From Oscillospiraceae bacterium (GTDB taxonomy: Bacteria; Bacillota; Clostridia; Oscillospirales; CAG-272), in assembly GCA_015063645.1 (NCBI GenBank), contig SVTS01000005.1, positions 1 to 63,501 of the forward strand: DNA of 63,501 nucleotides, given 5' to 3'. A program made the position numbers and the translations under genes. The notes under the pieces are model-generated. The model made no database searches. It saw nothing but the letters and a program-made list of their open reading frames with translations, and was not told the DNA's origin. Numbering within the stretch: the stretch's first letter is position 1; each line of letters opens with the position of its first letter. Shown here one piece after another: positions 51,461 to 59,620 of this stretch.

Positions 51461-53554
51461 TTATTTCACGAAATCCGGCACCTGTCCGGAGAGGAAATGA
51501 GCAACGGTGAATGAGGAAATGCCGTATTTGTAATTCTCCTCATCCACGCTGACCAGTGCTGCTGCATAGCGGGAATCCGTATCGGTAAAGATGGAATTAT
51601 ATCGGCTGCTGTTCACGAGGCAGACGCTGTTATAGATCGCTTCGATCTCTGCTTTACTGCTGTACCGTTTCAGTTCCATTGTTTCCCTATCCAGCACGTA
51701 AACGGCGCTGAGACGCTGTACAGACAGATCTGTATACTTTTTATCCGCACCGTAATACGGCAGGCGCACAACTGTCGTATACTGGGTGGAACGTCCGTTT
51801 TTGATCGGTTCGTTATAGGATGCACGGAGGTAGAAAGATACAGCCGTACTGCGCTGGAAGTACTCTTTTCCGTTGAAGGAGTTGCGGATAGAATTCAGAA
51901 TTCTCCATGCTTCCGCTTCACCGATTTCCACAGTATTATTATTCTGAATCTCCAGGCGGGCGTTTTCGTAGTATGCATCATCCTTGGTGACGTCCGGGAA
52001 ATACAGTTCTGCAAAATTTTCTGAGGAGACAACGCGTTCGAGGAATTCTTCAAATCCGTCGCGGTTTATGTTGATATTCTTGTGGACAGGCAAACCGAAA
52101 TACGGTTTATAAACCAGATGGATATACATGGAACGTTCACTGAACAGGAGTTCCTGTTTGACATCCCGCAGATATGCTTCCGTCTCTTCCTCGGACATGC
52201 TTCCGGGATAGGGATATGCTTTTTCCGCCACGGTAATTTCGGAGGCAGAAACAGAAAAACGCGGGTAACCCGAATCGTTATTTCCGTTCAGATATTCCCT
52301 GATCATATCCGTGTAGAACTTTTCGTCTTCCTCGTTTTCGACAACAAATTCCACCTCGCCGTCGATATTCATGGTCAGTTCACGGATCATGGATGCCTGC
52401 GGAATATGACGGTCAAGTCCGACAACGTCCACGCCGAAGAGGACAAATCCAACGATAAACGCTGTGCAGAAGATGCCCAGACCGGGCAGTCCTGCGAAGA
52501 GCTGCTTGGCAGATTTGGTGAGAATCACGTTGATGAGCATCATGGCAAGGAGTGCGCCGATAACGGATCCGATGCAGTAGGATATGGCGCCGTCACCGAA
52601 CAGTTCAAAGATATATCCAAACGCTGCGGCAGCACAGAACATGCAGGTATACTTGATCAGTGCGGAAGCGATCTTCGAGAGAACAGGCAGTCCGCTCTGC
52701 TCGCTTCTGCGCTTTCTGTAAATCAGATATCCGGCAAGGAAGAACAACAGCGCGGCAAGTATCGTACCGACTGTTTCCCAGCCGCGGGAGATATAGGTAC
52801 TCGTTTCCTCAACGATGAGATCGGCGTTTACGAATGAGGCAACAATCCGCACGGGAGTAAAGAATTCCAACGCCAGATTATACAGAGAATCATAGCTGGT
52901 GTAAATGGAATTAAACTGCAGAATGGTGGTCACAAAGAGGATCAATGCCGAAGGCATAAACACCACGAGTCCTGCCGTCATCAAACGGGAGAACGCATTT
53001 CCTGTAAAGGATGCGGCGAAGACCATGATACTGAGATAGAACACAAAATAGAGAATCGCATACAAACCGCCGCTTAGCAGAATACCGGTCACCATGGCAT
53101 GCCAGATGCCCGTATTCACGCCGATCACGCAGATGGACAGAGCGGATGTGACAAAGGCAGGCACTGCGTAGCAGATCACCTTCACAAGAATTTCGCTCAG
53201 GTACATCGTACCGCGGGTCAGGGGAATACTGTGATAGAAATGCACGCTGACCTTGGAATTCACGTAGGTCATCGTACCGCTGCCCCAGAGAACAGCCAGA
53301 AGCGCACCGATGATGATATTGGCGACACGGTATCCCTCGGCGTATCCGATGGCGTTGGCAAGGATTACATTATATGTCTGCTCCCTGTAGAAGGATCCGT
53401 CACTGGACAGAGCCATGGAAAGCACAACCACATTGACCAGAAGCAGAATGATCAGGTTAGTGACAAACGCGGGCCAGTTCTGTCTGAGCAGAAAAGCAAA
53501 GTAGGAAAGCGATGCGTTATGTGTTCTGTTATGCGAGGATTTTTGCAAAGTCAT
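51461..53554 (-). CDS. ABC transporter permease (ABC-2 type, DUF6449-like C-terminus)
   Basis: This is a 697-aa membrane protein. Many hydrophobic segments cover about residues 28-375 (for example NLIILLLVNVVVLSMAL and GILLSGGLYAILYFVFYLSIMVF); a long soluble C-terminal domain (about 380-697, with acidic stretches and repeated Tyr residues) lies outside the membrane core. YVNSKVSVHFYHSIPLTRGTMYLSEIL is typical of permeases paired with YtrB-like ATPases under a GntR/YtrA repressor. It overlaps the ATPase gene by 26 bp. Export of an antimicrobial or envelope-active compound is the usual inferred role. Confidence 0.88.
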   Translation of the reverse strand: MTLQKSSHNRTHNASLSYFAFLLRQNWPAFVTNLIILLLVNVVVLSMALSSDGSFYREQTYNVILANAIGYAEGYRVANIIIGALLAVLWGSGTMTYVNSKVSVHFYHSIPLTRGTMYLSEILVKVICYAVPAFVTSALSICVIGVNTGIWHAMVTGILLSGGLYAILYFVFYLSIMVFAASFTGNAFSRLMTAGLVVFMPSALILFVTTILQFNSIYTSYDSLYNLALEFFTPVRIVASFVNADLIVEETSTYISRGWETVGTILAALLFFLAGYLIYRKRRSEQSGLPVLSKIASALIKYTCMFCAAAAFGYIFELFGDGAISYCIGSVIGALLAMMLINVILTKSAKQLFAGLPGLGIFCTAFIVGFVLFGVDVVGLDRHIPQASMIRELTMNIDGEVEFVVENEEDEKFYTDMIREYLNGNNDSGYPRFSVSASEITVAEKAYPYPGSMSEEETEAYLRDVKQELLFSERSMYIHLVYKPYFGLPVHKNININRDGFEEFLERVVSSENFAELYFPDVTKDDAYYENARLEIQNNNTVEIGEAEAWRILNSIRNSFNGKEYFQRSTAVSFYLRASYNEPIKNGRSTQYTTVVRLPYYGADKKYTDLSVQRLSAVYVLDRETMELKRYSSKAEIEAIYNSVCLVNSSRYNSIFTDTDSRYAAALVSVDEENYKYGISSFTVAHFLSGQVPDFVK

Positions 53555-54434
53555 AACCTCTGTCCCCCATTTCCGAAATAAATATCTCCTCCAGCGTCAG
53601 AGGAATAAATTCATAGAATTTTGGTGCCAGCGCGCGCATCTGTGCCTCGATCTCTTCTCTGGCACCGCGGACTACCAGCGTATACATACTGCCGCGTCTT
53701 TCCAGATTCATCAGCGGCATATGGGCAAGAAGATTGGCTGTATCGTTTTCGTCACCCGTAAAGACTGCCTGGATTTTCTGGATATTCAGCTTCATATCGT
53801 CCAGATCACGCTGGAACAGCAGGGCGCCCTTATGCAGCAGAGCGATATGATCGCAGATATCTTCCAGTTCTCTGAGGTTATGAGATGCAAGAATCACGGT
53901 CAGCTGTCTCTCCGCCACCTCTTCGGCGAAGATCCGTTTCACCAGCTGGCGCATCACCGGATCCAGTCCATCAAATGTTTCATCACAGAAGATATATTTG
54001 GGACAAACGGACAGTCCCAGAAGAAGCGACGCCTGCTTCTGCATACCTTTGGAGAACGTATGGATTTTCCGACGGGTATCCAGCTCGAATATGTTTGCAA
54101 GTTCCGTGAAACGATTGCGGCTGAAGGTAGAATACAGGCTCTCATACAGTACGCTCATATCCTGCAGCGAGGAATGAGGCAGAAAAAACTGCTCGTCAGA
54201 GAGATAGACCATGGTCGCTTTTGCCGTGGTATTCTCCCAGATATTGGCGCCGTCATAGAGAACGCATCCCTCGTCCGGCGCGATTGTTCCGCTGAGGATA
54301 CGGAGCAGTGTGGATTTTCCCGAGCCGTTGGAGCCAACAAGTCCGAAGATCGATCCCTCCGGGACTGTGACACTGACCTTATCCAGACTGCGGACATCAC
54401 TGAAATTTTTGGTTACGGAATCAATTTTGATCAT
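53529..54434 (-). CDS. ABC transporter ATP-binding protein
   Basis: This is a 301-aa ATPase. Walker A is GLVGSNGSGKST (about residues 32-43). The signature region reads FSKGMQKQASLLLGLS in place of LSGGQ, and KYIFCDETFDGLDP is Walker B with D-loop; the H-loop is ILASHNL. The C-terminal ~90 residues are an accessory domain. ABC-2 exporters with KG(M)Q-type signatures are common in Firmicutes GntR-linked operons. The ATG at 54434 has AAAGGAG and overlaps the GntR stop by 4 bp. It works with the permease downstream. Confidence 0.93.
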   Translation of the reverse strand: MIKIDSVTKNFSDVRSLDKVSVTVPEGSIFGLVGSNGSGKSTLLRILSGTIAPDEGCVLYDGANIWENTTAKATMVYLSDEQFFLPHSSLQDMSVLYESLYSTFSRNRFTELANIFELDTRRKIHTFSKGMQKQASLLLGLSVCPKYIFCDETFDGLDPVMRQLVKRIFAEEVAERQLTVILASHNLRELEDICDHIALLHKGALLFQRDLDDMKLNIQKIQAVFTGDENDTANLLAHMPLMNLERRGSMYTLVVRGAREEIEAQMRALAPKFYEFIPLTLEEIFISEMGDRGYDFAKILA

Positions 54435-54835
54435 GAAGGATTCTCCTTTCCGCTGGCTCTCTTCTGCATCTGCCAGCATTCCGATGCAAGTGCGGTGAAA
54501 TCGCTTTCTTTCATACCGAGGCTGACCGCTTTGAGCACCAGGGGCATCATTTCTTCCCTGAGTGCTTCTCTGCCCGCGTCTGCCACGGCAGCCGATCCGG
54601 ACAGAATGATACTTCCCCGTCCGGGCAATGTGGCGATCACGCCCTGGCGCTCCAGTTCCGCATACGCCTTCTGGATTGTATTGGGATTGATACCCAACTC
54701 CTTTGCCAGCGCACGGACGGACGGAAGATGATCATCCACTTTCAGATCCCCCCGCAGAATGAGTTCTTTAATATTATCCACCAGCTGTTCATAGATCAGT
54801 TTCCGATCCCGATAGTCGATGGTAATCAGACTCAT
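54431..54835 (-). CDS. GntR-family regulator, YtrA type
   Basis: This is a 134-aa protein with the GntR winged helix: IYEQLVDNIKELILRGDLKVDDHLPSVRALAKELGINPNTIQKAYAELERQGVIATLPGRGSII, residues 14-77. The short C-terminal helical tail (about 80-134) is as in the YtrA subfamily, whose members repress neighbouring ABC exporter operons and respond to cell-envelope antibiotics. It heads the three-gene operon with 4-bp overlaps and has a large palindromic operator over its promoter. ACAGGAGG precedes the ATG. Confidence 0.94.
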   Translation of the reverse strand: MSLITIDYRDRKLIYEQLVDNIKELILRGDLKVDDHLPSVRALAKELGINPNTIQKAYAELERQGVIATLPGRGSIILSGSAAVADAGREALREEMMPLVLKAVSLGMKESDFTALASECWQMQKRASGKENPS

Positions 54836-54850
54836 TATACATTCACCTCC

Positions 54851-54912
54851 TGTATTAACTGTACTATTTGTGTTAGTACAGTTATATTATCATAATACAG
54901 TCTGTTTGTCAA
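54851..54912 (-). promoter_or_regulatory. Promoter with nested palindromic operator of the GntR-ABC operon
   Basis: On the minus strand: TTGACA (54907-54912), 17 bp, TAATAT (54884-54889). The inner palindrome AACTGTACTA-TTTGTGT-TAGTACAGTT (54857-54883) is a perfect 10-bp inverted repeat next to the -10; an outer pair TGTATTA/TAATACA (54851-54857, 54893-54899) encloses it. This fits tight autorepression. Confidence 0.85.
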
Positions 54913-54969
54913 TATAATTCTGCAAAAAAATAAAAAATTAATGATTTCGCAAATATTTACAATATACTC

Positions 54970-54998
54970 TTGCGAAAAAGGAAATTATCAGATATAAT
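54970..54998 (+). promoter_or_regulatory. Promoter of yajC
   Basis: TTGCGA (54970-54975), a 17-bp spacer and TATAAT (54993-54998), then AGGAGG before the ATG at 55037. Confidence 0.8.
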
Positions 54999-55036
54999 AA
55001 TGTAGTTGAAAAACAATTTCACCAGGAGGTAGCACC

Positions 55037-55360
55037 ATGCTGCAGATTCTTCTCACGACTGATACCGCAGTCAATCCGGCGATGAGCGGTATTTCCACCA
55101 TTATCATGCTGGTTGCCATGCTGGCGATCTTCTACTTCTTCATGTACAGACCCCAGAAGAAGCAGGAAAAAGAGACCAACGACATGCGCAACGCTCTGAC
55201 GGTAGGGGATGAAATCACCACCATCGGCGGTATCATCGGAAAGATCATTTCCATCAAGGATGAGACCGTTGTTATCGAGACCAGCGGCGAGCGGACCAAG
55301 ATCCGCATTCTCAAGTCCGCCATCAAGTGCGTGGACGTTCACGCTGAAGACGCGGAATAA
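55037..55360 (+). CDS. yajC: Preprotein translocase subunit YajC
   Basis: This is a 107-aa protein with one N-terminal membrane segment (GISTIIMLVAMLAIFYFFMYRPQKKQEKE, about residues 18-45) and the YajC core: MRNALTVGDEITTIGGIIGKIISIKDETVVIETSGERTKIRILKSAI. YajC associates with the Sec translocon. The usual downstream secD and secF are not in this window; instead a TIGR04086-like protein and a SCIFF-maturase relative follow, as in the Clostridia SCIFF locus. An AGGAGG site fixes the start. Confidence 0.96.
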   Translation: MLQILLTTDTAVNPAMSGISTIIMLVAMLAIFYFFMYRPQKKQEKETNDMRNALTVGDEITTIGGIIGKIISIKDETVVIETSGERTKIRILKSAIKCVDVHAEDAE

Positions 55361-55431
55361 TCCGGCATAAGGCGCAACCTCCGTGCATATAGTTCAGAAT
55401 GAATTCTGAATGCAACCGGAGGTATAATGCC

Positions 55432-55878
55432 ATGAATGCCAAATCCATTCGCACACGCAGTACGCCCGCCGCACAGGGCAGCGTTATCGGGCTGTATGCC
55501 CGGTCGATTCTCCTTGGCGGCGCGGCGGCAGTTCTTCTTCTGCTCATCGGCACAGCAATTTGTTATGCACAGCCGGATCCTGCTGCGGCACTCAAGCCGT
55601 TTGCTCTTACCGCGCTGTATCTGTCCGCTGCTGTCTGCGGTTTATCCGTCGGACGGGCATCGGAGCGGATTCTGATCGCCGGTGCCGGCGCAGGCGGACT
55701 GTACTGTCTTCTTGTCACTGCTCTTTCGCTGATACCGGCTTCGGATACCCCGGGGTACTCACTCGGAATCAGCATTGCGATGCACATCGGCATCATTGCC
55801 GCCGCGCTCGCGGGAGCTTGGCTCGGACGTCGGCGTCCGGGACGAAAATCTATCTCACGTAAAAAACGCCGCCGCTGA
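55432..55878 (+). CDS. TIGR04086-like small membrane protein
   Basis: This is a 148-aa protein with four hydrophobic segments (ILLGGAAAVLLLLIGTAI, FALTALYLSAAVCGLSVG, ILIAGAGAGGLYCLLVTALSLI, ISIAMHIGIIAAALAGAWLG) and a basic C-terminal tail (RRRPGRKSISRKKRRR). Size, topology and position between yajC and the SCIFF-maturase relative match the TIGR04086 family, whose function is unknown. The start at 55432 follows GGAGG at 9 nt; an upstream ATG at 55399 has no such site. The sequence CCGCCG-CTGAAA-CGGCGG at the stop codon could form a small hairpin before the next gene. Confidence 0.8.
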   Translation: MNAKSIRTRSTPAAQGSVIGLYARSILLGGAAAVLLLLIGTAICYAQPDPAAALKPFALTALYLSAAVCGLSVGRASERILIAGAGAGGLYCLLVTALSLIPASDTPGYSLGISIAMHIGIIAAALAGAWLGRRRPGRKSISRKKRRR

Positions 55879-55907
55879 AACGGCGGTTAAAATACAGGAT
55901 GTATATT

Positions 55908-56759
55908 ATGGTTCACATGTATAAACTGAACGGTCATCGCGGTGCATTTGACTGCGCTGCCCGTGTCGCTTATCCTCTCTCCGCGCTTGCTTTGAAGATC
56001 ATCGAAACCGTTACGCCTCCGCTTACGCCCGAGTGCCCCTCTGCACTTCGCTATGCGATGGCAAAGTATGACAGCCACGATCTTGCAGACGCTTACGCAG
56101 AAGTATATGCGCTGTATGAAAAAGGTCTGCTTTTTGCTGAAAAAGCCCCGGAAGTGTCCACGGCTCCGGCTGTTTATGCTATCATTGACACATCCGCTTC
56201 CGCCGCGAAGGAAAAGATCGAGAATGCTGCTGCGGCAGGTTTTGATCACATGATCGTTCTTGTGAGGGACGGCTGCTCCTGTCTCGCATCCTCTCTCAGA
56301 GAAGCATATGCCGGCAAGGCTGATCTGAAGCTGATCATGGCTATGGATCCCGCTTCCCTGTCCGACGCGGATATCTCTGCACTGAACGAGGCTGAATGCT
56401 ATATTCAGATTCCCGGCGGCGATGGTTTTGCCGCTGACGTTCTTGCCCTTGCTGATCGCGGTGCGCGTTTCATTGATGCGGAAATTCCGGCGACCGAAGC
56501 TGGCCGCAAGGATGCCGTACGGCTGGCAAAGGAAATGGACAAACGGCAGAAGAACGGTGCTTCTTTTGCATTTGCGTCCTTTGATCTTGCACTTCTGTCC
56601 AAGGAAGGATTCGATTCCGGCAAGGCAGCCTGCGCAGACTGCTGGGCACGGGAAATCTGCGGCGGATTCCGTCTCAGTGATACCGCTTCCTGCACGGCGA
56701 TGTGCGACAATGAACGTACGCTGATCGAATGCGCTGTCGTTCTTGGCGAGAAAGAATGA
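55908..56759 (+). CDS. SCIFF-maturase-like protein lacking the radical SAM core
   Basis: This is a 283-aa protein. Its N-terminus (MVHMYKLNGHRGAFDCAARVAY up to YAEVYALYEKGLLFAEK, residues 1-79) resembles the precursor-binding start of the SCIFF maturase (TIGR03974, about 450 aa). Its C-terminus resembles the end of the same enzyme: C242-ADC245-WAREIC251-GG, then C262, C266 and NERTLIEC275-A. In between, where the CxxxCxxC radical SAM cluster and barrel should be, there is no such motif; residues 80-240 look like an alternating alpha/beta remnant. It follows yajC and the TIGR04086-like gene as the real maturase does. The ATG at 55908 has CAGGA at 8 nt and fits the family start. A decayed or repurposed maturase is likely. 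Confidence 0.7.
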   Translation: MVHMYKLNGHRGAFDCAARVAYPLSALALKIIETVTPPLTPECPSALRYAMAKYDSHDLADAYAEVYALYEKGLLFAEKAPEVSTAPAVYAIIDTSASAAKEKIENAAAAGFDHMIVLVRDGCSCLASSLREAYAGKADLKLIMAMDPASLSDADISALNEAECYIQIPGGDGFAADVLALADRGARFIDAEIPATEAGRKDAVRLAKEMDKRQKNGASFAFASFDLALLSKEGFDSGKAACADCWAREICGGFRLSDTASCTAMCDNERTLIECAVVLGEKE

Positions 56760-56771
56760 ACATAATACAGT

Positions 56772-56806
56772 AAAACAGGCGGAAGCTGATGCTTCCGCCT
56801 GTTTTT
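56772..56806. terminator. Bidirectional terminator after the SCIFF-maturase-like and DUF3048 genes
   Basis: Perfect 15-bp stem AAAACAGGCGGAAGC / GCTTCCGCCTGTTTT with a TGAT loop, between convergent genes. Confidence 0.92.
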
Positions 56807-58032
56807 CAGTTAAAGGTAATCTTATCGGTTATTCTTGTAGGGCATACGGACACAAATGTTTTTCCGCGGTTGATCAGCAGGAGTTCTCCCTTTTCATCAT
56901 AGAACTTTGTGGGAGATTCATAGGACTCTTTTTTCCACGTAATCGGAATATATGTACCCTTGGTTGCATAAAAGCCCTTTCCCTCACCAATGGTAGTTAC
57001 ATCGATACGGGCACTGGTATCTTTGGGGATATCACCGGTTTCGCAGAAGTAGATAATCAGGTTATCAAATTTCAGCTGTTCATCGGTGGCGCCGTCCACA
57101 TGTTCCAGACCGCCGAACTGATACCGGAGGTAAGTACCGCTTTCTTCATCATATTTGAAATCGGTATTATGGGCATACGAATAAGGAATATGGATATTCT
57201 TTGCCGTTTTTTCATAGGAAACCGTGGTATCGTAAGGAGCAAAATCCAGCGGATAATCAAATTCTTTATCCATCTCGGTTTTATACTTTTTGAAGCTGAC
57301 GCCGTAAGCGATCTTCTCACCGGTGGTCACCAGCGTATGCTCCAGAGCCATTGTTGCGACGCGTTCCTCATCGCGGTAGAACACCTGATTCGGCAGCCAC
57401 ATATTTACGCCGTCCAAATTGTTTACGCCAAGCGCCTGAATATCGTCATAAGCATAGGGACTTCCGCCGGCATGCACGTAGATGGCGTCATAATCCGCGG
57501 CAAAATCCAGATAATAGTCACGGGAAGAACGCACACTGCCCACCTTGGGCAGGCTGGCATAATCCTGCACGATCATCATAAGACGGGTATATCCGCCCTC
57601 CACAAGGCATTCATACATGATATCCGCATGGGATACGCCCACCTGCGGGCAGCTTGCCTTGATATTATTGATCATGATGGCTGCCGGCCGTTTGCCGGTA
57701 TAATCCTTTTCCGAGGCAAGTCCCGTCAGGGGATTCACAAATCCCACTTCATTTTCGGATTTTGTATCGGCAGATGTGGTTGCCGCAGCGGTCGTTTCCG
57801 TCGGAGCTGTGGTCTCCGGTGCCTTTGCCGTGGTTTCGGGAGCGGTGGTTACCGGCTTGGTGGTCTCGGGCGCTTTGGTTTCTGTTTCTTTCGGCACAGT
57901 TGTCTCAACCGGTGCGGATGTATCACTCCCCGTATCCGTACTGTCAGCCGGAACAGACTGATCACAGCCGGCACATCCCAGAACAACTGCAAGAAGAACA
58001 GTCAATGAAATGCGGCGCAATGCAATATCCAT
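56806..58032 (-). CDS. DUF3048 (YerB-like) lipoprotein
   Basis: This is a 408-aa secreted protein. The signal is ISLTVLLAVVLGCAGC (lipidated Cys near 20-23), followed by a Thr/Pro/Glu/Ala-rich linker (about residues 25-95) that probably spans the cell wall. The DUF3048 domain follows: GKRPAAIMINNIKASCPQVGVSHADIMYECLVEGGYTRLM, GSVRSSRDYYLDFAADYDAIYVHAGGSP and a C-terminal part with CETGDIPKDTSARIDVTTIGEGKGFYATKG. The function is unknown. The ATG at 58032 follows GGAAAG at 10 nt; a GTG three codons upstream is an alternative. Convergent with the SCIFF-maturase-like gene. Confidence 0.9.
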   Translation of the reverse strand: MDIALRRISLTVLLAVVLGCAGCDQSVPADSTDTGSDTSAPVETTVPKETETKAPETTKPVTTAPETTAKAPETTAPTETTAAATTSADTKSENEVGFVNPLTGLASEKDYTGKRPAAIMINNIKASCPQVGVSHADIMYECLVEGGYTRLMMIVQDYASLPKVGSVRSSRDYYLDFAADYDAIYVHAGGSPYAYDDIQALGVNNLDGVNMWLPNQVFYRDEERVATMALEHTLVTTGEKIAYGVSFKKYKTEMDKEFDYPLDFAPYDTTVSYEKTAKNIHIPYSYAHNTDFKYDEESGTYLRYQFGGLEHVDGATDEQLKFDNLIIYFCETGDIPKDTSARIDVTTIGEGKGFYATKGTYIPITWKKESYESPTKFYDEKGELLLINRGKTFVSVCPTRITDKITFN

Positions 58033-58051
58033 TTTCGTCACACTTTCCGTA

Positions 58052-58351
58052 TCAGCCGAGGAAACGTTCCAGCCAGATGATGCCGAGTTCGAATGCCTCG
58101 GTCAGACCGGATTTCATATCCTGCTTGACGATTTTTTCCTGTGCGGAAAGAGAACTGTCCGTTTTCAGAATCTGGATCAGAACCTTATCCGGCACTTCAC
58201 GGTCGTGATACATCTTGGTGGTCATGATGGTCAGCTGCAGGACATAGGGATCTTCCATAAAGCCGTAGCAGATGGTATTATCTTCTCTGACCAGAGGACG
58301 TCCTTTATATTCGAGGAATTTTCCCTCAACGGTTACGAGTTTATCTTCCAT
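58052..58351 (-). CDS. Conserved hypothetical protein, 99 aa
   Basis: I do not recognise a named family. The protein is small and soluble, starting MEDKLVTVEGKFLEYKGRPLVREDNTICYGFMEDPYVLQL, with a beta-rich first half and a helical end (EAFELGIIWLERFLG). The look is that of a compact housekeeping protein. It has its own promoter (TTGACT-17-TAAAAT) and an AAGGAA site, and lies 19 bp upstream of the DUF3048 lipoprotein gene, with which it is probably co-transcribed. Confidence 0.7.
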   Translation of the reverse strand: MEDKLVTVEGKFLEYKGRPLVREDNTICYGFMEDPYVLQLTIMTTKMYHDREVPDKVLIQILKTDSSLSAQEKIVKQDMKSGLTEAFELGIIWLERFLG

Positions 58352-58386
58352 AATACTATTCCTTTCAGATAAGCAGACTATATTAT

Positions 58387-58415
58387 ATTTTACTATATTA
58401 TACCCAAAAAGTCAA
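58387..58415 (-). promoter_or_regulatory. Promoter of the 99-aa protein gene
   Basis: On the minus strand: TTGACT (58410-58415), 17 bp, TAAAAT (58387-58392). Confidence 0.6.
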
Positions 58416-58444
58416 GGGATATATAGAATGTTTTCCCACAACAG

Positions 58445-58476
58445 AGAGAAGCAGGAGTTTTCACTCCTGCTTCTCT
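58445..58476 (-). terminator. Hairpin at the end of the spoIIIA operon
   Basis: Perfect 14-bp stem AGAGAAGCAGGAGT / ACTCCTGCTTCTCT with a TTTC loop, just after spoIIIAH. On the minus strand no T run follows it, so termination may be weak or factor-dependent. Confidence 0.6.
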
Positions 58477-58480
58477 GCAC

Positions 58481-59074
58481 TCAGACATCCTTTTCGATGA
58501 TTTTCAGATTGGCAGGAAGAATCCCCGCCTGTTCGTAAACGATCTCACTGATCTGCGCCACTTCATTCGGGAGAAGACCAGCGCTTTTCACGATAACACT
58601 GGCAGAATCCCCATTGACAACCGCCACGCATTTTTCAAATCCTTTGGAGATCACCAGAGTTTCGATATTGGATTCGTTCTCCATATCTGCGGCAATCTGC
58701 GCAATATCATCAAGTGCATCCGTTTTCATTTCCTCCACTGCGGTTGAGCTTTCCGCTACGGCAAGCAGAACCTCCATAGCTTCATCTCGCGCCTGACGGC
58801 GGCTCAGCTGCATCGCTTCAAAGTAATTATACACTGCTTCCGCGCTGCTGTTTTCTCCGTCAGTTACCGTACCTGTATTCACTGCCCCGTCAGCGGACAG
58901 TGCATCCAGATCCACGGCGAGATCATCTCTTCTGCCCTCCGAGCCGTCAAAGAGCAGCAGATTGAGCAGAACCGCAACGCCCACCAGAATGACCGCACAG
59001 ATCACCACGGTTCCGCGCCTGCCGATTCTCTCCACAAGCCTGATTGCTTTCTCACGAATTTCGGTCGTTTTCAT
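58481..59074 (-). CDS. spoIIIAH: Stage III sporulation protein AH
   Basis: This is a 197-aa protein with one membrane segment (VVICAVILVGVAVLLNLLLF, about residues 23-42) and a ring-forming C-terminal domain: EAVYNYFEAMQLSRRQARDEAMEVL near 80 and GFEKCVAVVNGDSASVIVKSAGLLPNEVAQISEIV near 145. In the mother cell membrane it binds forespore SpoIIQ to build the feeding-tube channel between mother cell and forespore. It is the last gene of the operon, 60 bp after spoIIIAG, with a GGAGG site. Confidence 0.93.
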   Translation of the reverse strand: MKTTEIREKAIRLVERIGRRGTVVICAVILVGVAVLLNLLLFDGSEGRRDDLAVDLDALSADGAVNTGTVTDGENSSAEAVYNYFEAMQLSRRQARDEAMEVLLAVAESSTAVEEMKTDALDDIAQIAADMENESNIETLVISKGFEKCVAVVNGDSASVIVKSAGLLPNEVAQISEIVYEQAGILPANLKIIEKDV

Positions 59075-59134
59075 TGTGTCCTCCGGTTTCTGAATTTGTA
59101 GTGTATGTATATGCCGCCCCCCGGCGGATTATGC

Positions 59135-59620
59135 CTATGCTCCAACAACGCGGATACAGGATGCGGGAATACCCAGCGCGGCGGACAGCAGTTCCGTCAC
59201 CGCGAGGCGGACAGCGCTGTCATCCCCGCGGGTACACACCACGGCGACTCCGCGGATTTTGGGGTAAATCTCCTGCACGAGCAGAGGATTTTCTTCGTCA
59301 CTGCCATGCAGGATGACGTATTCTCCGGCGGATGAAGCGGTGTTTTCCGCGTATATATATTCCGCAGAACCGTCCAGCGTCAGAAGAACATGCGCCTCTC
59401 CGATCCCCCTGATCTGACAGCACAGATTTTCAATCCGTTTTTCCATATGCTCCGTGTAAAACTGTACGGACAGGTATTCACTATTCTCTTCCGTCTGTCC
59501 CTCTTTATTCCTCTCCGTCATCCGTGGACCGAACAGCAGAAGCACGCATCCCAGAATGATCCCGGCTGCGATCAGTTTTCCGCCGCGGATACCGCTCCAT
59601 TCTTTCCAGAATTTTATCAC
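59135..59620 (-). CDS. spoIIIAG: Stage III sporulation protein AG
   Basis: This 161-aa protein has one membrane segment (LIAAGIILGCVLLLF, about residues 15-30) and a ring-building domain: YTEHMEKRIENLCCQIRGIGEAHVLLTLDG and PKIRGVAVVCTRGDDSAVRLAVTELLSAALGIPASCIRV. It is shorter than the B. subtilis protein but has the expected layout. It forms the large ring of the SpoIIIA channel. The start is GTG at 59620, overlapping the spoIIIAF stop by 4 bp (GTGA), so translation is coupled. Confidence 0.93.
   Translation of the reverse strand: MIKFWKEWSGIRGGKLIAAGIILGCVLLLFGPRMTERNKEGQTEENSEYLSVQFYTEHMEKRIENLCCQIRGIGEAHVLLTLDGSAEYIYAENTASSAGEYVILHGSDEENPLLVQEIYPKIRGVAVVCTRGDDSAVRLAVTELLSAALGIPASCIRVVGA

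Noticed and set aside
58445-58476. Hairpin after spoIIIAH as a certain terminator
   Set aside because: The stem is perfect but the minus strand has no T run after it; listed only as a possible terminator.
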